From assembly GCF_025145845.1 (NCBI RefSeq), contig NZ_CP102253.1:3348001-3412000 (forward strand): a DNA stretch of 64,000 nucleotides, in the 5' to 3' direction. Position 1 is the stretch's first letter. Each line of letters begins with the position of its first letter. The DNA is from Alistipes shahii WAL 8301. Its GTDB lineage: Bacteria > Bacteroidota > Bacteroidia > Bacteroidales > Rikenellaceae. A program made the translations under genes and the position numbers. This document shows positions 34,823 to 42,515 of this stretch, piece after piece. The notes below the pieces were generated by a model, which did no database searches, was not told the origin of the DNA, and saw only the letters and a program-made list of their open reading frames with translations.

Positions 34823-36018
34823 ATGAAACGCTTGTTTATGGTGCTTTTCGGCCTTGCGTCGCTGCATGCGGCTGCGACCGCCGCGAAAGCCGCCGGAGAG
34901 GAAAAGACCCCCGGAAAAAACGCCGGTGCGGCGGCCAGCCTTTGGCCCGAAAAGATGGACCCCTCTTTTCAGGGAAGCCGTCCGGAATGCTTCAAAATCT
35001 GGGTGATCCGCAACCTGCGGTTTCCGGCCGATCGCTACGATGTCGGGGATGAGGCGAAGGTTGAAGTTGTGTTCGCCATCGACAAAAACGGGACGCTGAC
35101 CGATCTGAAGGTCACGCATTGCGAGGAGCGGCATTTTGCCGACCGGCTCTGCAAGACGATCGCCCTGTCGCCGAAATGGTCGCCCGGACGGACGAAGGGG
35201 AAACCCGTAAAAACGGAGCTGGAGATGCGATTCGTCTTCCGGTTGGTCGCCCCTCCTGCGGGACAGGAGGAGCTGGGGCTTTGCGCCGAGGAGTGCGACA
35301 TCCATACGACGGCCGATAGGATGCCCCTGTTCTGCGGCGCGGTCCGGACGGGTTTCGTGCGTGGGTGCAGCGGCAGGTCGACAGCCTGATGGGTCCGGGT
35401 GCGCTCACGGAGCCGCGGAAACTGATCCTGCGGTTTGTCGTCGGAAAGGACGGGCGGGTGACTCCTGCCCCCAAACCGAAATACCGGGACGAGGATGCTT
35501 TGGAACAGACGGTGCGTCAGGCCATTGCCGCGGCTCCTGCGTGGACTCCGGCGACGATTGACGGAGAGCGGGTTCGTTTCGGGGTCTCGATGCCGGTAGC
35601 CTTCGGTCCCGGGGCCGCCGGAGCGGAATACAGCGATAAAGACGCTTACCGGGTGGTCGAGGTCATGCCGAAGTTCTTCGGAGGCGGGCTGGATAAATTC
35701 CGGAGTTGGGTGATGGCTGAAGTGAGGTACCCGTCGGACATGCTGAAACGGGGCGTGCAGGGGCGTGTGGTCGCGGCATTCATCGTCGACAAGGAGGGGC
35801 GGATTACGATGGTGGAGATTCTCGAGTCGCCGCATCCGCAATTTTCGGAAGCGGTCGCTCGTGTGCTTGGACGTGCGCCGCGGTGGACGCCGGGCAGGCA
35901 GGACGGTGCGCTCGTCCGGGTGGAATACACGCTGCCGGTCGATTTCAAAATTCGCTCGGAACTGCGGTTCCCGAGCGGCGCCGCCGGCCGGAACCGGGGT
36001 TCATCCCGTTCGTATTGA
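34823..36018 (+). pseudogene. Multi-domain TonB-C-like periplasmic protein, frameshifted
   Basis: Two overlapping frames: 34823 to about 35340 (signal peptide MKRLFMVLFGLASLHAA, then one TonB-C-like domain with IRNLRFPADRYDVGDEAKVEVVFAIDKNGTLTDLKVTHC), and from about 35340 to 36018. The second frame resumes with GPDGFRAWVQRQVDSLMGPG and holds two more repeats of the same kind (RFVVGKDGRV; MPKFFGGGLDKFRSWVMAEVRYP, AFIVDKEGRITMVEILESPHPQF). The motif DRMPLFCGA in the first frame matches EVMPKFFGG in the second, so one gene with three domains has lost frame near 35330-35346. Such proteins resemble TonB C-terminal domains without a TonB membrane anchor. Confidence 0.78.
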
Positions 36019-36083
36019 CACAGCCGCCCGCCCGCCTGCCCGCCCGCCTGCCCGCCTGTCTGCCCGCCCGACTGCCCGCCAAG
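36019..36083. repeat. Tandem CCCGCCTG/CCCGCC repeat
   Basis: About eight imperfect units of 4-8 bp (CCCGCCTG, CCCGCCCG) directly after the TonB-like stop codon. A pure pyrimidine-rich strand; no function seen. Confidence 0.85.
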
Positions 36084-36182
36084 GGCGCCCGGTAACGCCG
36101 CGCTCCTGCTTCGGAATGCCGCAACTCTCCTGAATACGGGGCCGTTGCGGTTTTTTTGCGCGGTTTTCGATTTTGATTTTCA

Positions 36183-36219
36183 TTTGTTTTTGCAGATCAG
36201 AAACTTTTTCGTACCTTTG
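36183..36219 (+). promoter_or_regulatory. Promoter of rplM-rpsI
   Basis: -33 TTTG (36189-36192) and -7 TACCTTTG (36212-36219) with 19 bp between them; start codon of rplM 57 bp downstream. Confidence 0.8.
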
Positions 36220-36275
36220 CGCACCCGCAATGTGCGGGGAACGGATTACAATAAGTTAAATTAAACGTAAAAACA

Positions 36276-36731
36276 GTGGATTCATTAAGCTACAAGACTA
36301 TCTCGGCGAACGCTGCGACCGTCACCAAGGAATGGGTGGTGATCGACGCTACGAACGAGGTATTGGGACGTCTTGCATCGCAGGTCGCGAAGATCCTCCG
36401 AGGCAAGAACAAGCCCAGCTACACACCCCACGTCGACTGTGGTGACTACGTCATCGTCATCAACGCGGAGAAGGTGAAGCTCACGGGCAACAAAATGACC
36501 GACAAGGTCTACACGCGTCACACCGGATACCCCGGCGGCCAGCGTTTCGCTACGCCTGCCGACTATCTGGCAAAGAAACCGACCTTCCTCATCGAGAAGG
36601 CCGTCAAAGGCATGCTGCCCAAGACCCGTCTGGGCGACAAGCTGCTGTCGAACCTGAAGGTCTATGCCGGCGCAGAGCATCCCCACGCCGCACAGAACCC
36701 GAAGACTATTAAATTAAACGAGATTAAGTAA
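36276..36731 (+). CDS. rplM: 50S ribosomal protein L13
   Basis: 151 residues from a GTG start at 36276. Family features: EWVVIDATNEVLGRLASQVAKILRGKNK, TPHVDCGDYVIVINAEKVKLTGNK, YTRHTGYPGGQRF and PKTRLGDKLLSNLKVYAGAEHPH. It binds 23S rRNA early in large-subunit assembly. It is followed 5 bp later by rpsI, the universal L13-S9 pair. Confidence 0.98.
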   Translation: MDSLSYKTISANAATVTKEWVVIDATNEVLGRLASQVAKILRGKNKPSYTPHVDCGDYVIVINAEKVKLTGNKMTDKVYTRHTGYPGGQRFATPADYLAKKPTFLIEKAVKGMLPKTRLGDKLLSNLKVYAGAEHPHAAQNPKTIKLNEIK

Positions 36732-36736
36732 GAGTT

Positions 36737-37123
36737 ATGGAAGTTGTAAACACCGTAGGTCGTCGTAAGGCCGCTGTGGCTCGCGTATACGTGAAGCCGG
36801 GCAAGGGTCAGATTACAATCAACCGCAAAGCGCTTGAAGTTTACTTCCCGCTCGAAATTCTCCAGTACCAGGTGAAGCAGCCCCTGCTGGCCACCAACAC
36901 GGCGGAGAATTACGACATCGTCATCAACCTCGATGGCGGTGGTATCACGGGACAGGCTTCGGCCGCTCGTCTGGGCATCGCACGCGCACTGTGCGAAATC
37001 GACGCGGAGATGCGTCCGGTGCTGAAGAAGGCCGGATTCCTCACGCGCGATTCCCGCGAGGTTGAGCGTAAGAAGCCCGGTCAGCCCGGTGCACGCCGCA
37101 AGTTCCAGTTCAGCAAGCGTTAA
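36737..37123 (+). CDS. rpsI: 30S ribosomal protein S9
   Basis: 128 residues. VGRRKAAVARVYVKPGKGQITINRK at the start, then QPLLATNTAENYDIVINLDGGGITGQASAARLGIARAL and the conserved basic tail KKPGQPGARRKFQFSKR whose last residues reach the P-site tRNA. Co-transcribed with rplM. Confidence 0.98.
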   Translation: MEVVNTVGRRKAAVARVYVKPGKGQITINRKALEVYFPLEILQYQVKQPLLATNTAENYDIVINLDGGGITGQASAARLGIARALCEIDAEMRPVLKKAGFLTRDSREVERKKPGQPGARRKFQFSKR

Positions 37124-37337
37124 TACGCACGACCGGAATTTCGGCAACGCACGGCGACGGTTCTCAAACCACATGGATACTTATTTATATATTGGGAATT
37201 TTTCATTTTTAATTCTTAATTTTTAATTAGTCTACTATCTGGTTGCCGCGCCGCGGAAAACTCCCCGGGACCGGCCAGGCCGCTACCCGGAGGGTTGAAG
37301 AAAAGAGAATTAAAATTAATCAACGAATTGAATTAAA
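37124..37337. other. Intergenic with AT-rich dispersed motif
   Basis: 214 bp before rpsB. An AT-only block at about 37198-37228 (TTTTTCATTTTTAATTC and TTAATTTTTAATTAG) is matched by a near-identical block at 42488-42520. Downstream is a GC-rich CCGCGCCGCGG palindromic patch. Confidence 0.6.
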
Positions 37338-38258
37338 ATGTCACGTACAGATTTTAATACATTATTGGAAGCCGGTGCGCACTTCGGTCACCTGAAGCGC
37401 AAATGGAACCCCAAAATGGCTCCTTACATCTTCATGGAGAAGAACGGCATCCACATCATCGACCTGCACAAAACCGTCCTGAAGATCGATGAGGCTGCTG
37501 CGGCCATCAAGCAGATCGCCAAGAGCGGTCGCCGCGTGCTGTTCGTAGCGACCAAGAAACAGGCCAAGGACATTGTTGCCGAAAAGGTGGCAGCCGTCGG
37601 TATGCCTTACGTCACCGAGCGTTGGGCCGGCGGTATGCTGACAAACTTCCCCACCATACGTAAAGCCGTCAAGAAAATGTCCACCATCGACAAGATGGCG
37701 ACCGACGGCACGTTCGATAATTTCTCCAAGCGCGAAAAACTCCAGATCTCCCGCCAGCGTGCGAAACTGGAGAAGAACCTCGGCTCGATCGCCGACCTGA
37801 CGCGTCTTCCGGCGGCTCTGTTCGTCGTCGACGTACAGAAGGAGGCCAACGCCGTGAAGGAGGCCAAACGCCTCAGCATCCCCGTATTTGCAATGGTAGA
37901 CACTTGTTGTGATCCGACCGACATTGATTACGTTATCCCTGCAAATGACGATGCCACCAAGTCGATCGCCGTGGTTCTCGAAGCCATGTGCGCCGCTATC
38001 GCCGAGGGCACCGAGGAGCGCAAGCTCGAAAAGGAGAAGGAGGCACAGGAGGCTGACGCCGAGGGTGCAACCGTTAAGAAGGAGGGCAAGCCCCGCATCA
38101 AGAAGGCCGTGAAGGCTGCGATTGATGCCGAGGAGGCTGCCGTGGCAGAGGTTGTCGCCGCTGTCGAGACTCCCTACGAGGAGCCTGCTGCCGCTCCCGC
38201 AGAAGCAGCCGAAGTTGTTGCTGAAGCAGCCGAGACCGCCGAGGAAAAGGCAGAATAA
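37338..38258 (+). CDS. rpsB: 30S ribosomal protein S2 with long C-terminal tail
   Basis: 306 residues. Core (1-230): LLEAGAHFGHLKRKWNPKMAPYIFMEKNGIHIIDLHKT, FVATKKQAKDIV, ERWAGGMLTNFPTI, RLPAALFVVDVQKE and CDPTDIDYVIPANDDATKSI. Beyond residue 230 the chain continues about 75 residues as an acidic/Ala-rich tail (EERKLEKEKEAQEADAEG, ending AAETAEEKAE), longer than the roughly 240 residues of E. coli S2. Followed by tsf 36 bp downstream, the normal rpsB-tsf order. Confidence 0.98.
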   Translation: MSRTDFNTLLEAGAHFGHLKRKWNPKMAPYIFMEKNGIHIIDLHKTVLKIDEAAAAIKQIAKSGRRVLFVATKKQAKDIVAEKVAAVGMPYVTERWAGGMLTNFPTIRKAVKKMSTIDKMATDGTFDNFSKREKLQISRQRAKLEKNLGSIADLTRLPAALFVVDVQKEANAVKEAKRLSIPVFAMVDTCCDPTDIDYVIPANDDATKSIAVVLEAMCAAIAEGTEERKLEKEKEAQEADAEGATVKKEGKPRIKKAVKAAIDAEEAAVAEVVAAVETPYEEPAAAPAEAAEVVAEAAETAEEKAE

Positions 38259-38294
38259 TTGTATTTACGAACCTTATAGAGAAAGGACAAGATT

Positions 38295-39125
38295 ATGGAA
38301 ATCAAAGCTGCTGATGTAATGAAGCTCCGCAAGATGACCGGCGCCGGTATGATGGACTGCAAGAAGGCCCTCATCGAAGCCGAAGGTGATTTTGCCCGCG
38401 CTCAGGACATTATCCGCGAGAAAGGTAAGCTCATCGTCGCCAAGCGCGCCGACCGCACCGCTACCGAGGGTGTCGTCGTTACGAAGATCGTAGGCCAGAA
38501 GGCTTACATCCTCTGCCTGGCGTGCGAGACCGACTTCGTGGCCCAGAACTCCGAGTATTCGGCTTCGGCCGAGGCCATGCTGGAGGTCGCCGTGAAGAAC
38601 GACGCTGCCGACCGCGATGTGCTGATGGCTGCGAAAAACGCAGAGGGCCGCACCGTCGAGGAGATGGTGACCGAGAAATCGGGTCAGACGGGCGAGAAGA
38701 TCGAGCTGGCTTACTACGGCCGCATCGAGGCTCCCTACTGCGCTGCTTACGTGCACTTCAACAAGAAGCTGGGTACGATCCTGGGCTTCAACAAGGAGAT
38801 TCCCGCCGAGGTCGCACACACCGTGACCATGCAGGCTACGGCCATGGCTCCCGTTTCGATCTCGGAGGCGGACTGCCCCGCAGAGGTTGTGGAGCACGAG
38901 CGTAAGATCGCCGTGGAGGCCATGAAGCAGGACCCCAAGAACGCCAACAAACCCGAGGCCATTCTGGAGAAGATCGCCGAAGGCAAGATGCGCAAGTTCT
39001 TCGAGGAGAACACGCTGCTGGCCCAGCCGGTGGTAGGCGAGAAGGAGTCGATCGCCGACTACATCCACAAGGCCGACAAGGATGCCACGGTCGTGGCTTA
39101 CAAGCGGTTCGCTCTGGGCGAATAG
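38295..39125 (+). CDS. tsf: Translation elongation factor Ts
   Basis: 276 residues. UBA-like N-terminus VMKLRKMTGAGMMDCKKALIEAEGDFARAQDIIREKG, the EF-Tu-contacting core TEGVVVTKIVGQKAYILCLACETDFVAQN, and the C-terminal dimerisation part with ADYIHKADKDATVVAYKRFALGE. It recycles EF-Tu by expelling GDP. It ends in a strong terminator at 39144. Confidence 0.98.
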   Translation: MEIKAADVMKLRKMTGAGMMDCKKALIEAEGDFARAQDIIREKGKLIVAKRADRTATEGVVVTKIVGQKAYILCLACETDFVAQNSEYSASAEAMLEVAVKNDAADRDVLMAAKNAEGRTVEEMVTEKSGQTGEKIELAYYGRIEAPYCAAYVHFNKKLGTILGFNKEIPAEVAHTVTMQATAMAPVSISEADCPAEVVEHERKIAVEAMKQDPKNANKPEAILEKIAEGKMRKFFEENTLLAQPVVGEKESIADYIHKADKDATVVAYKRFALGE

Positions 39126-39143
39126 TCCAAGCCGATTTATATG

Positions 39144-39178
39144 AAAACAGACCGGAGCGATCCGGTCTGTTTTTTTTG
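39144..39178 (+). terminator. Terminator of rpsB-tsf
   Basis: 13-bp perfect stem AAAACAGACCGGA with loop GCGA and eight Ts. Confidence 0.93.
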
Positions 39179-39315
39179 TTGCCATTTGCGGCTCTCCGCA
39201 GGAACCACGGCGGATATTTCCGCACATCCCTCGAAATCCCCGGACGGGACGCACTCCGGCGCTACCCGTCCGGGGATTTTCTCTCCCGGTCTCTTCCGTG
39301 GGCTGCCGTAAAAAA

Positions 39316-40670
39316 GACTTATTAGTCAAAACGGGTGCTGAAACGCCTCAAAAACAGGAAAACGCCACGCTATAGGTCAAAACGGGTGCCGATAGCGTGG
39401 CATTCTATTTGATTTTCAGTATATTTTGGCATTTGAAAATATAGAAATTGCATTATGAACAAAAAAATGCCCGACATGCAATTCCCCCATTGTAAAGAAG
39501 GACGGAAAACGCAAAAGCGTCCAACGATACAAGTGCATGGTTTGTGGACGCCGCTTCAGCGGCGGGCGTGATTTTACAAAAGAAGACATCTGGGAGATGT
39601 ACCTGCACGGCAAGCAGACAATAGCCCAGATCAGTGAAACTACAGGTCTCAGTGCTTCGACCGTGACACGTCGGCTTGCCTCCATTTCGTTCAGCTGGGA
39701 ACAGCCTAGGATCAAAGGAAGCGGTGTGATACATCTCGACGCCACGTATTTTGGGCGCAATACAGGAGTGCTGTTGGCTCTGGAAAGCGGAAGCGGCAGA
39801 CTTCTTTACATGAAGCATATCGCCCACGAGCACATCAGTGATTACGAGGACGCTGTGAAACATATAGTAGGATGCGGGTATGCCATTCAGGGGATTGTCA
39901 TTGATGGTTTTCAAAAGCTGTTTACCGTCCTTTCGGAATACAGAATACAGATGTGCCAGTTCCACATGGTGGCGATAATAAGAAGAAAACTGACCAAGAA
40001 TCCGCAACTTGAGGCAGGAAAGGAGTTATTGGATCTTGCATACCGTCTAAAAGACATGAATGAAAGTGCATTCGTCAGTGCATTTGAGAAATGGAAGAGG
40101 AAATGGCATGACTTCCTGAAAGAAAAGACGGTCAACGAGATTACCGGACGCACGATATATACCCATCAACGGCTCAGATCTGCCATGGTCAGCATATCGA
40201 CCTACCTTCCTTTTTGTTTACATACGAGAAAGTCAGAGGTATGCCCAACACAAACAATATGATCGAAGGCACATTCACCGACATGAAGAAAGCCTTGCGG
40301 AATCATCCGGGAATGATTGAGGAAAACCGCAAGCGGATGATGAACGGGTTTTTCTTGGCATATGCCAAATTGCATAATGAAAAAGGAGACAACCGCTAAG
40401 GCCATCTCCTGAATCGCATTATGCATATTGGACGGCTTTATTCCTGGCGGAGGTGCTCCCCAGCAGAGCTCCGTTACGCTTTAAGCCGCAATGCAAAATA
40501 ACAAAATACAGATGAATCCACCAAAAACGGGTGCCATTTTCAGCACCCGTTTTGACCTATAGAGCGAAAGCGCTCGCATCAAATATGTGTTCAAAAGTTT
40601 TGAATGGTCATATCATACTGACAGACACCAGTATTACAACGATTTTAGCACCCGAAATGACCTATACGCC
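39316..40670 (+). mobile_element. IS256-type element, copy 1 (1355 bp)
   Basis: Begins GACTTATTAGTCAAAACGGG and ends ACCTATACGCC, with imperfect terminal inverted repeats sharing CGGGTGCT. Each end also holds a second, inner copy of the repeat (TATAGGTCAAAACGGGTGC near 39372 and the complement near 40541). Identical to the inverted copy at 58246-59601 apart from one missing T at 40211-40215. The flanking 8-mers differ: GTAAAAAA (39308-39315) left and TTCATCGA (40671-40678) right. Confidence 0.92.
39455..40399 (+). pseudogene. IS256-type transposase (Zn-binding variant), frameshifted copy
   Basis: Same protein as the intact copy at 58517-59462. The main frame carries GRRFSGGRDFTKEDIWEMYL, VIHLDATYFGRNTGV, IVIDGFQKLFTVLSEYRIQMCQFHMVAI, then breaks at 40211-40215, where the copy has five Ts and its twin six. 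The remainder (MPNTNNMIEGTFTDMKKALRNHPGM to EKGDNR) follows in the next frame to 40399. Loss of the acidic residue in the NNMIEGTF segment should inactivate it. Confidence 0.88.
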
Positions 40671-40690
40671 TTCATCGAACTCTACTGAAA
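40671..40690 (-). pseudogene. Original 3' end of the prolyl-tRNA deacylase gene, displaced by inversion
   Basis: Read on the + strand as TTC ATC GAA CTC TAC TGA: F-I-E-L-Y-stop. The deacylase gene at 59592-60083 reads up to ...EFIE and then enters IS sequence (T-Y-stop). Joining the two across the IS restores a C-terminus EFIELY. Although it reads on the + strand now, it belongs to a minus-strand gene in the ancestral layout. This fragment is the key evidence for the inversion. Confidence 0.85.
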
Positions 40691-40724
40691 CGAAAAACCC
40701 CGGCCTTCCGGCCGGGGTTTTTCG
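40691..40724. terminator. Bidirectional terminator next to gpmI
   Basis: Perfect 15-bp stem CGAAAAACCCCGGCC with loop TTCC, A run on one side and T run on the other. It lies 15 bp from the gpmI stop. In the ancestral order it served two convergent genes, gpmI and the deacylase. Confidence 0.92.
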
Positions 40725-40739
40725 CAATGCAGGGAGCGG

Positions 40740-42269
40740 TTATTTCATCTCCACCAGCGCTTTGCCCGTCATTTCGGCAGGCTGCTCCAGCCCCATCAGC
40801 TTCAGCACCGTGGGAGCCACGTCGGCCAGAATACCGCTGCGGACGGACTTCACGCGGTCCGACACCACCACGATGGGAACCGGATTGAGCGAGTGCGCCG
40901 TGTTGGGCGTACCGTCGGCATTGACGGCGTTGTCGGCGTTGCCGTGGTCGGCGATCATCACCACCTCGTAGCCGTTGGCCCTGGCGGCCTCCACGACCTC
41001 GGAGACACACTTGTCGACAGCCTTCACGGCCTTCACGATCGCCTCATAGACGCCCGTGTGGCCCACCATGTCGCCGTTGGCGAAGTTCAGGCAGATGAAG
41101 TCGAATTTCTTTTCACCCAGCGCAGCGACCAGTTTTTCAGCCACTTCCGGGGCCGACATTTCGGGCTGGAGGTCATAGGTCGCCACCTTGGGCGAGGCGA
41201 CGAGGATACGCTCCTCGCCGTCGAATTTCTCCTCGCGGCCGCCGTTCAGGAAGAACGTCACGTGGGCGTATTTCTCGGTCTCGGCGATACGCAGCTGTTT
41301 GAGACCCTGCTTCGAAACCCACTCGCCGATGGTGTCGGGCACGTTCTCCTTGTCGAAAAGGATGTGCAGACCCGTGAACTTGGCGTCGTAGGGGGTCATG
41401 CAGCAGTAGTAGAGCGGCATGGTGTGCATTCCCTCGGCGGGCATATCCTCCTGCGTCAGCACAATGGTAAGCTCCTTGGCGCGGTCGTTGCGGTAGTTGA
41501 AGAAGATCACCAGGTCGTTCGGACGGATCATGCCGACGGGCTGTCCGGCAGCGTCGACGCGCACGACGGGCTTGATGAACTCGTCCGTCACACCCTCGTC
41601 GTAGGATTTTTGCACGGCCTCGACCATGTCCGACGCCTTCTCGCCGACGCCGTCGACCAGCGCGTCGTAAGCGATTTTCACCCGCTCCCAGCGTTTGTCG
41701 CGGTCCATGGCGTAATAACGGCCGATGACCGTGGCCACCTTGCCCGTCGATGCGGCCATGTGCTTTTCGAGGTCGGCGACGAAGCCCTTGCCGCTGCGCG
41801 GGTCGGTGTCGCGGCCGTCCATGAAGCAGTGCACGAACGTATTTTCGATCTTATATTCGGCGGCGATGTCGCAGAGTTTGAAAAGATGCTCCAGCGACGA
41901 GTGCACGCCGCCGTCCGACACGAGGCCCATGAAATGCACGTTCACGCCGTTTTTCTTGGCGTATTCGAACGCGGCTTTCACCTCCGGGTTCTGCATGATC
42001 GAGTTGTCGCGGCAGGCGCGGTTGATCTTCACGAGGTCCTGATAAACGACGCGGCCGGCGCCGATATTGAGGTGTCCCACCTCCGAATTGCCCATCTGTC
42101 CGTCGGGCAGGCCGACGTTCTCGCCGTCGGTGCGCAGTTCGGCATGGGGGTATTTTTCGGTCATGGCCGAAATGTATTCGGGATGCACGGTCGAAATGAC
42201 GTCCGCCTTATCGTGACGGCCGTTTCCCCAGCCGTCGAGAATCATAAGTAATACCTTGTTGTTGCTCAT
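40740..42269 (-). CDS. gpmI: 2,3-bisphosphoglycerate-independent phosphoglycerate mutase
   Basis: 509 residues. Glycolytic enzyme interconverting 3- and 2-phosphoglycerate with two Mn2+. Alkaline-phosphatase-fold motifs: LLMILDGWG (metal Asp), GQMGNSEVGHLNIGAGR (phosphoserine in NSEVGH), FMDGRDTDPRSG, RYYAMDRDKRWER, FFNYRNDRAKEL, and the C-terminal metal site NFANGDMVGHTG and MIADHGNADNA. Complete. Inside the inverted segment, so its present strand is reversed relative to the flanking chromosome. Confidence 0.98.
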   Translation of the reverse strand: MSNNKVLLMILDGWGNGRHDKADVISTVHPEYISAMTEKYPHAELRTDGENVGLPDGQMGNSEVGHLNIGAGRVVYQDLVKINRACRDNSIMQNPEVKAAFEYAKKNGVNVHFMGLVSDGGVHSSLEHLFKLCDIAAEYKIENTFVHCFMDGRDTDPRSGKGFVADLEKHMAASTGKVATVIGRYYAMDRDKRWERVKIAYDALVDGVGEKASDMVEAVQKSYDEGVTDEFIKPVVRVDAAGQPVGMIRPNDLVIFFNYRNDRAKELTIVLTQEDMPAEGMHTMPLYYCCMTPYDAKFTGLHILFDKENVPDTIGEWVSKQGLKQLRIAETEKYAHVTFFLNGGREEKFDGEERILVASPKVATYDLQPEMSAPEVAEKLVAALGEKKFDFICLNFANGDMVGHTGVYEAIVKAVKAVDKCVSEVVEAARANGYEVVMIADHGNADNAVNADGTPNTAHSLNPVPIVVVSDRVKSVRSGILADVAPTVLKLMGLEQPAEMTGKALVEMK

Positions 42270-42515
42270 AAATGTATCTTGTTTTATTATTCGTCAATAT
42301 TGCTCTCGGTCGCCGTTGTCGCGGCGTACCGCCGCGTTTACAAATTGGACCCACCCCCAACCCCCGCCTTGGCGGGGGCTTAATCGCGTCGCGACCAAGA
42401 TTTCAACCAAAGTTTCACCCGGGGTTTTGCCCCAAACTTCAGCAGGAACTACGACCGGGATGTCGACCAGAGTGCGACTGAAAATACAGAATTTTTAATT
42501 CTTAATTTTTCATTT
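42270..42515. other. Intergenic gpmI/alaS
   Basis: 246 bp. GC-rich palindromic patch CGCGGCGTACCGCCGCG, a CCCCCGCC/GGCGGGGG hairpin near 42362-42380, and the AT-only block at 42488-42520 that matches 37198-37228. No gene seen. Confidence 0.6.

Noticed and set aside
36019..36083. CRISPR-like tandem repeat
   Set aside because: Units are only 4-8 bp with no spacers; no cas genes in the window.
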